Assembly (NCBI GenBank): GCA_964505555.1
Contig: CAZDIO010000157.1
Location: 1 to 28,612 of the forward strand
Direction: 5' to 3'
Source of the DNA: CAZDIO01 sp964505555
GTDB taxonomy: Bacteria; Bdellovibrionota_C; UBA2361; SZUA-149; CAZDIO01
Length of the DNA stretch: 28,612 bases
Shown: in pieces, positions 15,522-23,221 of the stretch
Numbering within the stretch: position 1 is the first letter of the stretch
Layout of the letters: each line of letters begins with the position of its first letter
Made by a program: the position numbers and the translations under genes
The notes under the pieces: model-generated
What the model saw: the letters and a program-made list of their open reading frames with translations, nothing else
Database searches by the model: none
Told to the model about the DNA's origin: nothing

Positions 15522-16418
15522 ATGAATAACGGATCAAAGGTTTTAACTCCAAATGCAATTGGGGGAGCACAAGAGACAGGTTTACTCATTCAGGTAGCTG
15601 AGCATGTCGGCCCTCAAGCACGGGCGATGATTGAGCGGGCACCGGAGAAATTTGATGCTGCCGTTACGTACTATGTACATTCATTTCACAGACTTTTAGC
15701 AGCTTCCCATGAGGGGCTTGATCGAAATACTAAACTGGCAACATTTGCAGTATTTTGCCTCTATCAGCTCTGTCCATGGGCTTCTGATGAACACGAGGCA
15801 TTTCAGGCTTGGGGCAAAGAAGCAGGACTTTCTGCTGATGAGATCTCTTTTGCGTGGTCATTTGTTCGTGAGTTTGAACATTGGCAGCCGGGAACGCCAG
15901 AAAGTTATGCGATGGTAATTACTTTGGACCGAGCGATTATTCGTGGCGCACGAGTTGGTGCTTCCTCGTTAGAGCCGGAGGCATTTCTTAAATGGCTAAA
16001 GAGAAACTTTCAAATCTTTAAACAAGGGTCCAATTTTCTCTCTGTAACAGAGAGCTATGTTGCCATTCTTCGTGGTGATGAAGCGTCTATCGGTGAAAAA
16101 TCTTCTATCCGTGAAGAACTTCAATACATTGCACGAGAAGTTTTAAGAGAAGTAGGGCGGATGTACGGACGAAGTGGTTTAAACTCCGTTCGGCGACAGA
16201 TCGGTGCCCCACCATCGGCACGTCGTCCTTCCCATCTTGCGGTAGGAGCTCTTTTTAGTCGTCCTGTGTATACCCTTTCTGAGCAGTATCTGAATTTGAG
16301 TGTATCAGAGCGGGAGGCTTTTAAGTGCATTCTGCAAAAGCTCGATACCGGAGAGTCTATTCAAACCCTAAAAAACCTTGATGATAATCAGGAAGGTATT
16401 GAGGATATCTCTCGATAA
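15522..16418 (+). CDS. Unknown soluble protein behind a sigma54-type promoter (298 aa)
   Basis: I do not recognise this family. It is mostly helical, without a signal peptide or membrane segment. Residues 20-150 are a helical domain with many aromatic residues (TYYVHSFHRLLAASHEGL, FAVFCLYQLCPWASDEHE, AWSFVREFEHWQPG). The C-terminal part has a basic patch (VRRQIGAPPSARRPSHLA) and ends in an acidic tail. The ATG follows GAGGGAAGAG. It stands alone between the signalling operon and the phosphatase gene. A sigma54-type promoter 52 bp upstream suggests it belongs to the same regulon as the pilin gene. It might be a regulator, chaperone or effector; nothing decides between these. Confidence 0.78.
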   Translation: MNNGSKVLTPNAIGGAQETGLLIQVAEHVGPQARAMIERAPEKFDAAVTYYVHSFHRLLAASHEGLDRNTKLATFAVFCLYQLCPWASDEHEAFQAWGKEAGLSADEISFAWSFVREFEHWQPGTPESYAMVITLDRAIIRGARVGASSLEPEAFLKWLKRNFQIFKQGSNFLSVTESYVAILRGDEASIGEKSSIREELQYIAREVLREVGRMYGRSGLNSVRRQIGAPPSARRPSHLAVGALFSRPVYTLSEQYLNLSVSEREAFKCILQKLDTGESIQTLKNLDDNQEGIEDISR

Positions 16419-16760
16419 ACGGGAGAGATTCCTACTTTCTTTGTGTCGGAACTGGCTTCTGGGAGCATCGTTTTTCATCAACCTAGAGCAGCTTAAAACA
16501 ATATATCCGTTCTAGCGCCAAATTAGCGTGCGCCATCACCCCTTGAAGGGGAATCTAAACCTTTGGTTTGCCTAAAGGAAATTAGGCATTCTGTCGTGTT
16601 AGTAATGAGAAGAAAAGAAAGGGAGCTTATCTCGGACGATGAGAAATTAAGTCTCTTTGTGCTCAACGTGTATGATGTTTTATTTTGATACACGGAATGC
16701 TGATGAGACAGTGCGAAGAACGAGCTTGTTACCTGAAAAAAAATTGAAGCGAGGAATGCC
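16419..16760. other. 342-bp non-coding spacer with several small hairpins
   Basis: No gene is supported. Visible dyads are CCCCTT-G-AAGGGG at 16539-16551 and TGCCTAA/TTAGGCA at 16569-16588, the latter followed by TTCTGTCGTGTT and possibly a weak terminator for the 298-aa gene. A third lies at 16667-16694. The promoter for the phosphatase gene should be here, but no sigma54 element with correct spacing was found. Confidence 0.5.
16667..16694. promoter_or_regulatory. 7-bp inverted repeat before the phosphatase gene
   Basis: CGTGTAT (16667-16673) and ATACACG (16688-16694) are exact reverse complements with a 14-base T-rich spacer. They lie about 70 bp before the GTG start of the PP2C gene. The position fits an operator overlapping the promoter. 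Role not proven. Confidence 0.35.
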
Positions 16761-17744
16761 GTGTTTGGAGAAACATCCCCGGTAAATGGATTACTTTCCC
16801 ATCAGTCGCAGGAGGATATTCCTGCAGCGATCACCGATGTTGGTTGTGAGCGTGAGCTCAATGAAGATCGTTACGCGGTCATTGATTCTCCTGCAGGCCG
16901 GGCCTGGGTGGTCTGTGACGGAATGGGTGGTGCAATGGGTGGAGAGCTTGCGGCGCAACTTGCCATTGATGCCATTCGCCGCGGTCTAGAAACGATCAAC
17001 TATGATACCTCACTCGAGGCGCTCAAGGGTGCGGTTGAAGAAGCAAATCGGATCATTGTTTTACGGAGACAAAATCCAGCATTTAGTTCAATGGGGACAA
17101 CCGTGGTTGCCACCCTTATCAAGGGTGATGAAGTAACCATCGCCAATGCTGGAGATTCTCGAGCCTACCTCATTCGTGATCGAGCGATCCAACAGTTAAG
17201 TGTTGATCACACCTATGTTCAAGATCTTGTCGATCGTGGCGCTTTAAATGCAGAAGAAGCACTCTCGCATCCACAAGCACACGTGCTCACCCGTTGCCTT
17301 GGGGCTGAGCCCCGTCTCTCTTTAGAGTTACAAAGTTATTGGATCTGGAACGTCACCAGTAATGAACCGCAGGATAAACTCCTCCTCTGTAGCGATGGGC
17401 TCTATAGCTTGGTCTCAGATGAAGAGATAGCAGATATTATCAGCAGCTTCTCTCCTCAGGAGAGCTGCGTACAGCTTGTAGAACTTGCGAAAGCTCGTGG
17501 TGGTTATGATAATATAACATTAGCGATACTTCCTCTCGGGGGCCAACTTCGGGAAGAAAACCCTGGTGGACAAGCTCGGGCAGCTGCCCCTAAAAAAACG
17601 CGCGACATCCGCACGGCCAAGAAAAAGCAGCCACCACGATTTCGGTTCTCAACAAAGACACGGATGATTCTTTACGGATTGTTGATGGTGTTAGGAATGG
17701 TGGTAGTGACCTTAGTGGTTTTATTAAAGTTAGCAAAGCATTAA
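16761..17744 (+). CDS. Membrane-anchored PP2C-type Ser/Thr protein phosphatase
   Basis: Metal-dependent phosphatase that should remove phosphate from Ser/Thr on targets of the linked kinase. PP2C motifs in order: NEDRYAV (E35, D36), VVCDGMGG (D53), SSMGTTVVAT, ANAGDSRAYLIRD, LLCSDGLYSLVSDEE and YDNITLA near residue 250. A basic, flexible linker (about 265-300) leads to a single C-terminal helix (about 303-323, ILYGLLMVLGMVVVTLVVLL). The catalytic domain therefore faces the cytoplasm on a tail anchor. The GTG start has GAGGA five bases upstream. The FHA gene follows after 36 bp. The kinase two genes down has the same tail-anchor plan. Confidence 0.94.
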   Translation: MFGETSPVNGLLSHQSQEDIPAAITDVGCERELNEDRYAVIDSPAGRAWVVCDGMGGAMGGELAAQLAIDAIRRGLETINYDTSLEALKGAVEEANRIIVLRRQNPAFSSMGTTVVATLIKGDEVTIANAGDSRAYLIRDRAIQQLSVDHTYVQDLVDRGALNAEEALSHPQAHVLTRCLGAEPRLSLELQSYWIWNVTSNEPQDKLLLCSDGLYSLVSDEEIADIISSFSPQESCVQLVELAKARGGYDNITLAILPLGGQLREENPGGQARAAAPKKTRDIRTAKKKQPPRFRFSTKTRMILYGLLMVLGMVVVTLVVLLKLAKH

Positions 17745-17768
17745 GAACATGGAGACTTATTTGTTCTT
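17743..17768 (+). other. Short intercistronic hairpin
   Basis: AAGAACA (17743-17749) pairs exactly with TGTTCTT (17762-17768). It starts at the phosphatase stop and ends against the GGGGG ribosome site of the FHA gene. It may tune translation or protect mRNA. There is no T-run for a true terminator. Confidence 0.35.
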
Positions 17769-17780
17769 GGGGGTTTTGAC

Positions 17781-18665
17781 ATGAGTGAAGAAAGACAAAA
17801 AAGTGATCTCAACGAGCGTGTGCGTGCTGGAGAGGGCGAGCTCGAAGATAAGCTTAAAGGTGGTGCCTCATCGCGAGCAAGAAACCGTACGGTGATGCTC
17901 ACTCCCGATGTCACTGGACATGTGCGATCATTACTCCATAATGAATCGAATGAAAAACCACTCAGCGACCCACTCTCACAACTGCTTCCTCCACTCAGTG
18001 GAGCTACTGCACCTTCAGCAAAGCCTGCTGAGCTGAGTCACGATCTTCCTGAGGAGAGCGAGCCGGCTCCCGATTCTAGAAACAATCCAAGTTCACGCTC
18101 CGCGGCACGAACAATGTTTTTGGAAAGAGAAAATCTGCCACAAACATTCTCTCCAAGTTCACCACCAGCGATCTCAACCCCAGTGCCCACAACTCCCCCT
18201 CCTTCGGGGAAGCAAAACCTTGGGAGCCAGAAGCCAGTCGCTACGGCGATGTCTGCACAGCCCCAACCGCAACGGGCTCCAGAGTCACCGATTGTGGGCT
18301 TTTTGATCAGTTTTGATCGGAATGAATTCGGTGAGGTGTATGAGGTGCGTGCGGGAAGGTGGCTACTGACCTCGAGACCTACTGACCATGGAGATTATAT
18401 CTTGGTTGACGATTCTACGATTTCCCCGTTACATGCGATTATTCGTGCTTCGCGAGAGGGGAAGATCCAAGTGTTGGATCAATTGTCAGAATTTGGCACG
18501 GGCTACACACCGCAAGGTGAGGGAGACGAGCGAGAAATTAGTGGAACGATGGTTTCGGTCGGTCACGGAGATTTTGTTCGCTTTGGAAAAAGATACTTTG
18601 TGGTGTGCTTGGTACCGAAGACCCCGAGCAAAAAGCGTGAGGGGAACGTAGGACTCGATGAGTGA
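17781..18665 (+). CDS. FHA-domain protein with Pro/Ser-rich N-terminal region
   Basis: The C-terminal part (about 170-280) is a forkhead-associated domain, which binds phospho-Thr peptides. Seen: AGRWLLTSRP, the TISPLHAII segment equivalent to SRxHA, LSEFGTGY equivalent to SxNGT, and a final GDFVRFGKRYFVV strand. Residues 1-165 are low-complexity and rich in Pro, Ser and charged residues, probably disordered. They carry two similar motifs, SRARNRTVML (T37) and SRSAARTMFL (T111), that look like kinase target sites. No membrane segment. The gene sits between the phosphatase and kinase genes and overlaps the kinase start by 8 bp, so the three should act as a module. It is likely the phospho-reader of the circuit. 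Confidence 0.85.
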   Translation: MSEERQKSDLNERVRAGEGELEDKLKGGASSRARNRTVMLTPDVTGHVRSLLHNESNEKPLSDPLSQLLPPLSGATAPSAKPAELSHDLPEESEPAPDSRNNPSSRSAARTMFLERENLPQTFSPSSPPAISTPVPTTPPPSGKQNLGSQKPVATAMSAQPQPQRAPESPIVGFLISFDRNEFGEVYEVRAGRWLLTSRPTDHGDYILVDDSTISPLHAIIRASREGKIQVLDQLSEFGTGYTPQGEGDEREISGTMVSVGHGDFVRFGKRYFVVCLVPKTPSKKREGNVGLDE

Positions 18666-19983
18666 TGATCATTTCTTAAATCTTCAACCGGGGACAATCA
18701 TTGCTGGCCGATACGAGGTTGTGAAATGCCTTGGGACCGGAAGCATGGGGATGGTTTATGCCTGTCGCCACCGCGAACTCGGCGGTCATCTCGTGGCGAT
18801 GAAGGTTCTTTTTTCTGAAGTAGCTCGAGATACCGTTGCTGCTGCACGTTTTCGAAATGAAATAGTGGCTTCCTACGGAGTCAGTCACCCCAATGTTGTT
18901 CGTGCCTTTGAGTATTTTCGCGATGGCGATCTGGTTGCTTTTACTATGGAGTATATCGGAGGGGGGGATCTCGCCGATCGGATTACCCATGATGAACTGC
19001 TCTCGATTGATGAAATCTCACGAATGCTTACCCAGATGTGTTCAGGAGTTCAGGCTATTCATGAAGCGGGAATAATCCACCGTGATTTAAAACCTGAAAA
19101 TATTTTAATCACCACTGATGGCGATATCAAAATCACTGATTTTGGCATTGCACGAACGGTGACCGGACCAAAGCTCACCGAGCACGGAGGAGTTGTTGGG
19201 ACGATTGACTATGTAAGCCCTGAATACCTTGAACGAGGTCAGGTTGATGCGCGTTCAGATATTTATGCACTTGGGGTTTTGGCGTTTGAGATGATTACCG
19301 GGGAATCACCTTTTAAAGGAAATAGCGTCATTGAAACGATGACGATCCGCCTTCGAACCGATCCGCCACCACCAAGTAGTCTCCGACCAGAGTGCCCGCC
19401 AGGGCTTGATCGTATTGTGTTGCGAGCAATGGCGCGAGATCCAAAGAAGCGGTATCAGAAAGCTTCAGAGATGTGTGATGATTTAAAATCACTTCGTTCT
19501 GGACAACCACTTGCTGAAAGTAGTGAACTCGGTGCGCCAGAAACGCATGCTCAAGTTTCACCAGACCGAGCGACGATCGATGCGAGTGAGCCGCTAACGG
19601 GTTTCACCGGACTTGCTGGTGCTAGTTCGGGGGGAGGGCTCAGTGCCTACACACCGAATATCTCAATATATTCTGATCATAACGCAGTTTCTAAAAACAA
19701 GGTGCGCTATGAAGAAGAGGTTGAGCATTTAGAAAGTGTGCTGAGTGCAAAAAGTGTTGGTCGGGTTGGATCTGAAAACGATGAAGTTCATGTGCCAAAA
19801 GTGTCAGTTTCTCAAGGGCATATCTCCGCCGATCGTATGAAGCAGCTCTCACTTGATCTTCAACCTCGACATCGGGGAAGGAAACGAAAGTTACTTCGTT
19901 TGGCTGGAGTGGTGTTGACCTTAGTCTTACTCATTGGATTACTTGCGTATGCTCTCCGATACTTCCAGCCAGGAAGTCAGTAA
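18658..19983 (+). CDS. Tail-anchored bacterial Ser/Thr protein kinase
   Basis: PknB-like kinase of 441 aa. The domain covers about residues 19-280: glycine loop GTGSMGMVY, catalytic lysine K49 (VAMKVL), HRDLKPEN with D143, DFG at 161-163, and GTIDYVSPEYL in the activation region. A disordered Ser/Gly/charged linker (about 285-405) follows. The last 30 residues hold one membrane helix (about 412-434) and a 6-residue tail outside. With no PASTA or other external domain, it probably does not sense an external ligand itself. Its ATG lies inside the end of the FHA gene (8-bp overlap), so FHA protein and kinase are coupled. Confidence 0.95.
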   Translation: MSDDHFLNLQPGTIIAGRYEVVKCLGTGSMGMVYACRHRELGGHLVAMKVLFSEVARDTVAAARFRNEIVASYGVSHPNVVRAFEYFRDGDLVAFTMEYIGGGDLADRITHDELLSIDEISRMLTQMCSGVQAIHEAGIIHRDLKPENILITTDGDIKITDFGIARTVTGPKLTEHGGVVGTIDYVSPEYLERGQVDARSDIYALGVLAFEMITGESPFKGNSVIETMTIRLRTDPPPPSSLRPECPPGLDRIVLRAMARDPKKRYQKASEMCDDLKSLRSGQPLAESSELGAPETHAQVSPDRATIDASEPLTGFTGLAGASSGGGLSAYTPNISIYSDHNAVSKNKVRYEEEVEHLESVLSAKSVGRVGSENDEVHVPKVSVSQGHISADRMKQLSLDLQPRHRGRKRKLLRLAGVVLTLVLLIGLLAYALRYFQPGSQ

Positions 19984-20187
19984 TTGATTCATGAGCTCAT
20001 TGCTGGAAAATGGCTCAAATTTTAAATTGTCTTGATCCTACTCAAAAACAGGCTTTGTCTGAGCTTATTTAAGGGATAAAAAATCGTTGTCCATTTTTCG
20101 CAACATTTGTCCGATGTTAACATCATAGTTAATGTGGGTGAAGGCTAAGCTTTCGCCAATTTTTACGTGCAAAGTAGATCTCCCCGT

Positions 20188-21414
20188 ATGAGACTTTTAA
20201 TCGTTGACAGTAGTGCAGAAGGGCAAGCAACACTTGCTAGAAGAATTGAAGCGTTTAACCGCAGCGATGTGGAGATGCTTGATCTTCGTGTGAAGCTTGT
20301 TCTTGATCGTGATTACCATAGCCAACTTGGTGAGGCGGATGTACTTCTCCTCGGATCCGGGTTGGGAGAAACTGCAACATCCATCGCTCGGGCCGCACTT
20401 ACTCAAATGCCCTGGCTTCATGTCATTTTGTTTGTAAGCGAGGAAGCGTATTCCGGTGGAGCATTTCGAACTGCACATGCTGCTGGAGTAAGGAAAGTTC
20501 TTCCTGATAACGCTTCTCCACTTGACCTCTTGCAAGAGATGGTGGCGATCTACGCTGAATTTCGACGAGAAGGTCGTACCCGTGAAGGGCGAGTAATTTG
20601 TGTAACACACGCAAAAGGGGGAACAGGAGCAACAAGTATTTGTGCCGCTCTTGCTGAGGTGTGTAGCGTCTATCGACGTCGAACGATGTTATGGGACTTA
20701 GACGTTGAAACACGCGATCTCTGCCGATCGTTAACTGTCAATGGCGCGGAAGCAAAGGTGGTAAGTAGCTGGCTGAACGGTTCCCGTGAGATCTCCCGCG
20801 ATAGTATTTGTGATGCCCTGATTCCAGTGAGTCAAGATGTCTCCGTGTTGATGCCTCCGGATGGAATGGCTGAGGCGATGGATCTTGTTTGTCATACGGA
20901 TGGAATTGCAATCTGTCAGCGTATCGTGGATCTTGCGCGAGTCATGCATGATGTGATCATCATTGACTCAGGGGGCCGGATCGGTCCTGCAACTGGGGCA
21001 TTGATGCGCGCAGCAGATGAATTAGTAATTGTTATTGATGATACGGTTCTTGGACTTACGGCGTTAGATCTCTATCTGACGTATGTTAAATCGTTAGTCT
21101 CTACTACCGACCGGATCTCTTTCATTGTAAACGGATATAGCGGTTCTCTTCTTGCTCTCCCACAGATAGAGGCGGAGCTTGAGCCGGTCCACCGATTAGG
21201 AGATAGACCGTGGAGGCTTCCTCCTGTGCCGGTAGACCCCAAAGCTTCGCTTTGGCCAGGAAGTGGTCGAACCCTCTACAGTATGGGTCAAAAACCAACC
21301 CGAGCTTCATTAGAAGAGATCTGCATGGAGCTTCAAGTGATCACCAGAGATAATCAGAGCGGTGCTCCGGGAAGTTCCGGTAAGTGGTGGGAAAAACTCA
21401 TCGCAAAAGCCTAA
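20188..21414 (+). CDS. cpaE: CpaE/TadZ-like pilus localisation ATPase
   Basis: Tad pilus proteins of this type place the secretion machine at its site. Residues 1-125 form a degenerate receiver-like domain (MRLLIVDSS, VLLLGSGL where the phospho-Asp should be). A MinD/ParA-type domain follows, with a deviant Walker A KGGTGATS (143-150) whose usual Lys is Ala, common in CpaE/TadZ, then WDLDVETRD and IIIDSGGR. A GTG at 20167 would add seven residues; ATG 20188 is preferred because it begins the first strand, though neither has a good ribosome site. It starts about 200 bp after the kinase gene, so it may have its own promoter. It is separated from flp by a sigma54-type promoter. Confidence 0.85.
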   Translation: MRLLIVDSSAEGQATLARRIEAFNRSDVEMLDLRVKLVLDRDYHSQLGEADVLLLGSGLGETATSIARAALTQMPWLHVILFVSEEAYSGGAFRTAHAAGVRKVLPDNASPLDLLQEMVAIYAEFRREGRTREGRVICVTHAKGGTGATSICAALAEVCSVYRRRTMLWDLDVETRDLCRSLTVNGAEAKVVSSWLNGSREISRDSICDALIPVSQDVSVLMPPDGMAEAMDLVCHTDGIAICQRIVDLARVMHDVIIIDSGGRIGPATGALMRAADELVIVIDDTVLGLTALDLYLTYVKSLVSTTDRISFIVNGYSGSLLALPQIEAELEPVHRLGDRPWRLPPVPVDPKASLWPGSGRTLYSMGQKPTRASLEEICMELQVITRDNQSGAPGSSGKWWEKLIAKA

Positions 21415-21715
21415 GATCTTTGGGTAAATATCTGTTCCCTGCATATTGGTTCCCATTTAAACTGATGCGAATGATTGGAATGGCATACTTCGTGCATTAA
21501 GCACAATGGTAGGTGTATCAATTTCACTTGACAGTAAAGCGGGTAATTTGAAACACTTTTTTGTTGTGGTGGGCGATATTATATGAGTAATAGAGAGAAA
21601 CGTCTTAAGTAGGCGGTTTCTATTATTCTTTTAGTGTGGTGTCACTCTGGTAATACTTATTTTTCAGGTGTTACTTTGTTTTAGGTTTGTTTATTAATAA
21701 TTAGAGGAGAGAAAA
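21415..21715. other. 301-bp non-coding leader of the pilin gene
   Basis: No gene is supported. It contains the sigma54-type promoter at 21481 and a long A/T-rich leader of about 220 bases before the pilin ATG, with GGAGAG (21705-21710) as a strong ribosome site. The long leader leaves room for post-transcriptional control. Confidence 0.55.
21481..21496 (+). promoter_or_regulatory. Sigma54-type promoter of the flp pilin gene
   Basis: TGGCATA, four bases, then GTGCA. Both invariant dinucleotides (GG at -24, GC at -12) are present with exact spacing. It differs from TGGCACG-N4-TTGCA at three of the less conserved bases. It lies 220 bp before the pilin ATG. The intact sigma54 activator encoded at 7574-9136 is a candidate regulator. 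Confidence 0.55.
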
Positions 21716-21898
21716 ATGGACGAAATTAAGAAGATTGAAGGGCTTGAGGTTGCTGATGAGAAAGAAAAGGGCGCCTCGATGTTAGAATACGCACTGCTTG
21801 CTGCGTTAATTGCGGTAGTTTGTATTCTTGCAATTACTACGCTCGGACAAAATGCTTCCCAGACGTTTAGTCAGGTAGCAAGCTCAATGGCTGGGTAG
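21716..21898 (+). CDS. flp: Flp-type pilin prepilin
   Basis: A 60-aa Flp/Fap pilin that should polymerise into the Tad pilus shaft. A 19-residue charged leader ends in KEKG, followed by ASMLEYALLAALIAVVCILA. Cleavage after the Gly leaves Glu at +5 and Tyr at +6, the Flp signature, followed by a hydrophobic helix and a short tail (TTLGQNASQTFSQVASSMAG). The ribosome site GGAGAG lies just upstream. A prepilin peptidase (CpaA/TadV) is needed but not encoded in the window. Strong hairpins follow the gene, which may help the pilin be made in excess over the downstream assembly proteins. Confidence 0.93.
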   Translation: MDEIKKIEGLEVADEKEKGASMLEYALLAALIAVVCILAITTLGQNASQTFSQVASSMAG

Positions 21899-21919
21899 TA
21901 GGTAAGTAAGTATTACAGG

Positions 21920-21968
21920 TAACTGATCGGTTTTTTGTACTTTATAGGTTTCCTCCTATAGTCAGTTA
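21920..21968 (+). other. Nested inverted repeats after flp (structured RNA)
   Basis: Outer arms TAACTGA (21920-21926) and TCAGTTA (21962-21968) enclose an inner hairpin TATAGG (21943-21948) and CCTATA (21955-21960). A T-run at 21931-21936 lies between them. With the next hairpin it makes the flp-cpaB spacer unusually structured. Confidence 0.45.
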
Positions 21969-21975
21969 TATAAGC

Positions 21976-22010
21976 CCACTTATTAGTCTATACTAGTAGC
22001 TAATAAGTGG
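21976..22010 (+). terminator. Strong 11-bp hairpin between flp and cpaB (attenuator or mRNA stabiliser)
   Basis: CCACTTATTAG (21976-21986) and CTAATAAGTGG (22000-22010) are exact reverse complements with a 13-base loop. Four more pairs (TAAG/CTTA) can form beyond a one-base mismatch. No T-run follows, so a partial terminator or 3' stabiliser of pilin mRNA is more likely than full termination. The rest of the spacer to 22188 shows no gene. Confidence 0.55.
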
Positions 22011-22188
22011 CTTAAGTACTTATTTGTCTTATCCGACTAACTTAAGGGGCCCGATTATTAGAGGGCTGAGCAAAAAGTGATCTGTTCGTGTATTGTTTAT
22101 TGCAATGCAGGTTTTTCAGGCGCTTCTTTGCTCGACGAAAATACGGTTAAGGTCTTTTTTAAGAAAGGTTTTTTAGGAGTTAACGGTC

Positions 22189-23115
22189 ATGGCAACTCGT
22201 TTTGGCGGTTCTAGGCCTTCGCAGATCTCAAATGTGAGAAAGAACTGGATCGTCGGTCTTCTCGGTTCTGTCTGCATAGTGCTTCTCGGTTCAATCGTTG
22301 TTCTTCTTCGCTCTTCAGGCACTGGGGAAGCGGCAGTGGGAACAAAGAACCAGCAAAATACAATAGACAATGTTCCCATGCCAGAAAATGTGGCGATGGT
22401 GCTCGTTGCACGGCAGCGAATAGAAGAGGGCAGTCCGCTTTCGCCAACACTTTTTGAAGAAGAGAGAATTCCAGTTGAAAAAAAACCGATGGATGCCTTT
22501 GATGCAAACCAGAAAGCAGCTCTGCTTGGAATGTATTCAAATCGGCTCATCGTTCCGAACACTCCACTGACAAGAGAAGATATCACAGAAAAGTCACCAA
22601 TTGGCGTTACCGGCCTTATTCCTCCTGGTCATCGGGCGGTGACGATTGATGTTACAAAAACAACGAGCGTTGAAGGTTTCACCAGACCAAACACTAGAGT
22701 GGATGTGCTTTATGCATTTACCGATCGAGATGGTCAGAGAAAGGTAGCAACGATTGTTCGCTTTGCAAAAATTCTCTCCTACGGAGGAGTAACAGCAAAT
22801 ACGGGGACAAATAACCGCACCGAAGGTGCTGCAAAAACGGTCACGGTGCTTGTTACCGAACGTGATGCGCAACGAATTGAGCTTGCAAAAACCACAGGAC
22901 AGTTAAGTCTTGTGCTTGTTGGGGATAACGAACCTGGTCGTGTTACAAGCGAACCTTCTGTGGTCACTCTTGATACGATTATCGGTGCAGCGCCGACCGA
23001 CGCGATAAAGAAAAATCCTGTAGCTGGACGGATGATGGTTACTGACCCAAAAACTGGTCAAAAGGTTTCATACTGTTTGCGCGGGGGAAATTGGGAGACA
23101 AGCTGCGAAGAGTAA
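22189..23115 (+). CDS. cpaB: Tad pilus assembly protein CpaB/RcpC
   Basis: CpaB/RcpC is a membrane-tethered periplasmic protein thought to work with the outer-membrane secretin in Tad pili. A basic N-terminus leads into one membrane helix (about 20-41, WIVGLLGSVCIVLLGSIVVLL). A SAF-like domain (about 68-128: MVLVARQRIEEGSPLSPTLF ... RLIVPNTPLTRED) and the CpaB core (about 143-245: GHRAVTIDVTKTTSVEGF, VDVLYAF, VTVLVTERDAQRIELA, GQLSLVLVG) follow. The C-terminus has two Cys residues (YCLRGGNWETSCEE) that may form a disulfide. AGGAG lies 11 bp before the ATG. The gene order would lead one to expect a secretin gene next, but none is there. Confidence 0.9.
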   Translation: MATRFGGSRPSQISNVRKNWIVGLLGSVCIVLLGSIVVLLRSSGTGEAAVGTKNQQNTIDNVPMPENVAMVLVARQRIEEGSPLSPTLFEEERIPVEKKPMDAFDANQKAALLGMYSNRLIVPNTPLTREDITEKSPIGVTGLIPPGHRAVTIDVTKTTSVEGFTRPNTRVDVLYAFTDRDGQRKVATIVRFAKILSYGGVTANTGTNNRTEGAAKTVTVLVTERDAQRIELAKTTGQLSLVLVGDNEPGRVTSEPSVVTLDTIIGAAPTDAIKKNPVAGRMMVTDPKTGQKVSYCLRGGNWETSCEE

Positions 23116-23148
23116 TTGACGCAGAGCTGATCTCGTAGGTTATAGATT

Positions 23149-23190
23149 CCTGTCGTGGTAAGATGAAAAGAGTTTTTTCATCACGACAGG
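23149..23190 (+). terminator. Long hairpin between cpaB and cpaF
   Basis: CCTGTCGTG (23149-23157) and CACGACAGG (23182-23190) are exact complements. Inside, ATGAAAA pairs with TTTTCAT around a GAGTT loop, leaving a 5-base bulge. It fills much of the 106-bp gap. No T-run follows, so attenuation or RNA processing is more likely than full termination. It lies exactly where a cpaC/rcpA secretin gene is usually found. Confidence 0.6.
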
Positions 23191-23221
23191 TTGTAGGAGT
23201 AGAAGGAAGTAGGTTTTCATT

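Noticed and set aside
16450..16470. TGGCT ... AGCAT before the phosphatase gene as a sigma54 promoter
   Set aside because: The GC at -12 is one base off and there is no TT before it; it also lies about 300 bp from the gene.
21899..22188. c-di-GMP or other known riboswitch between flp and cpaB
   Set aside because: Stems are present, but no conserved core motif that I know could be found.
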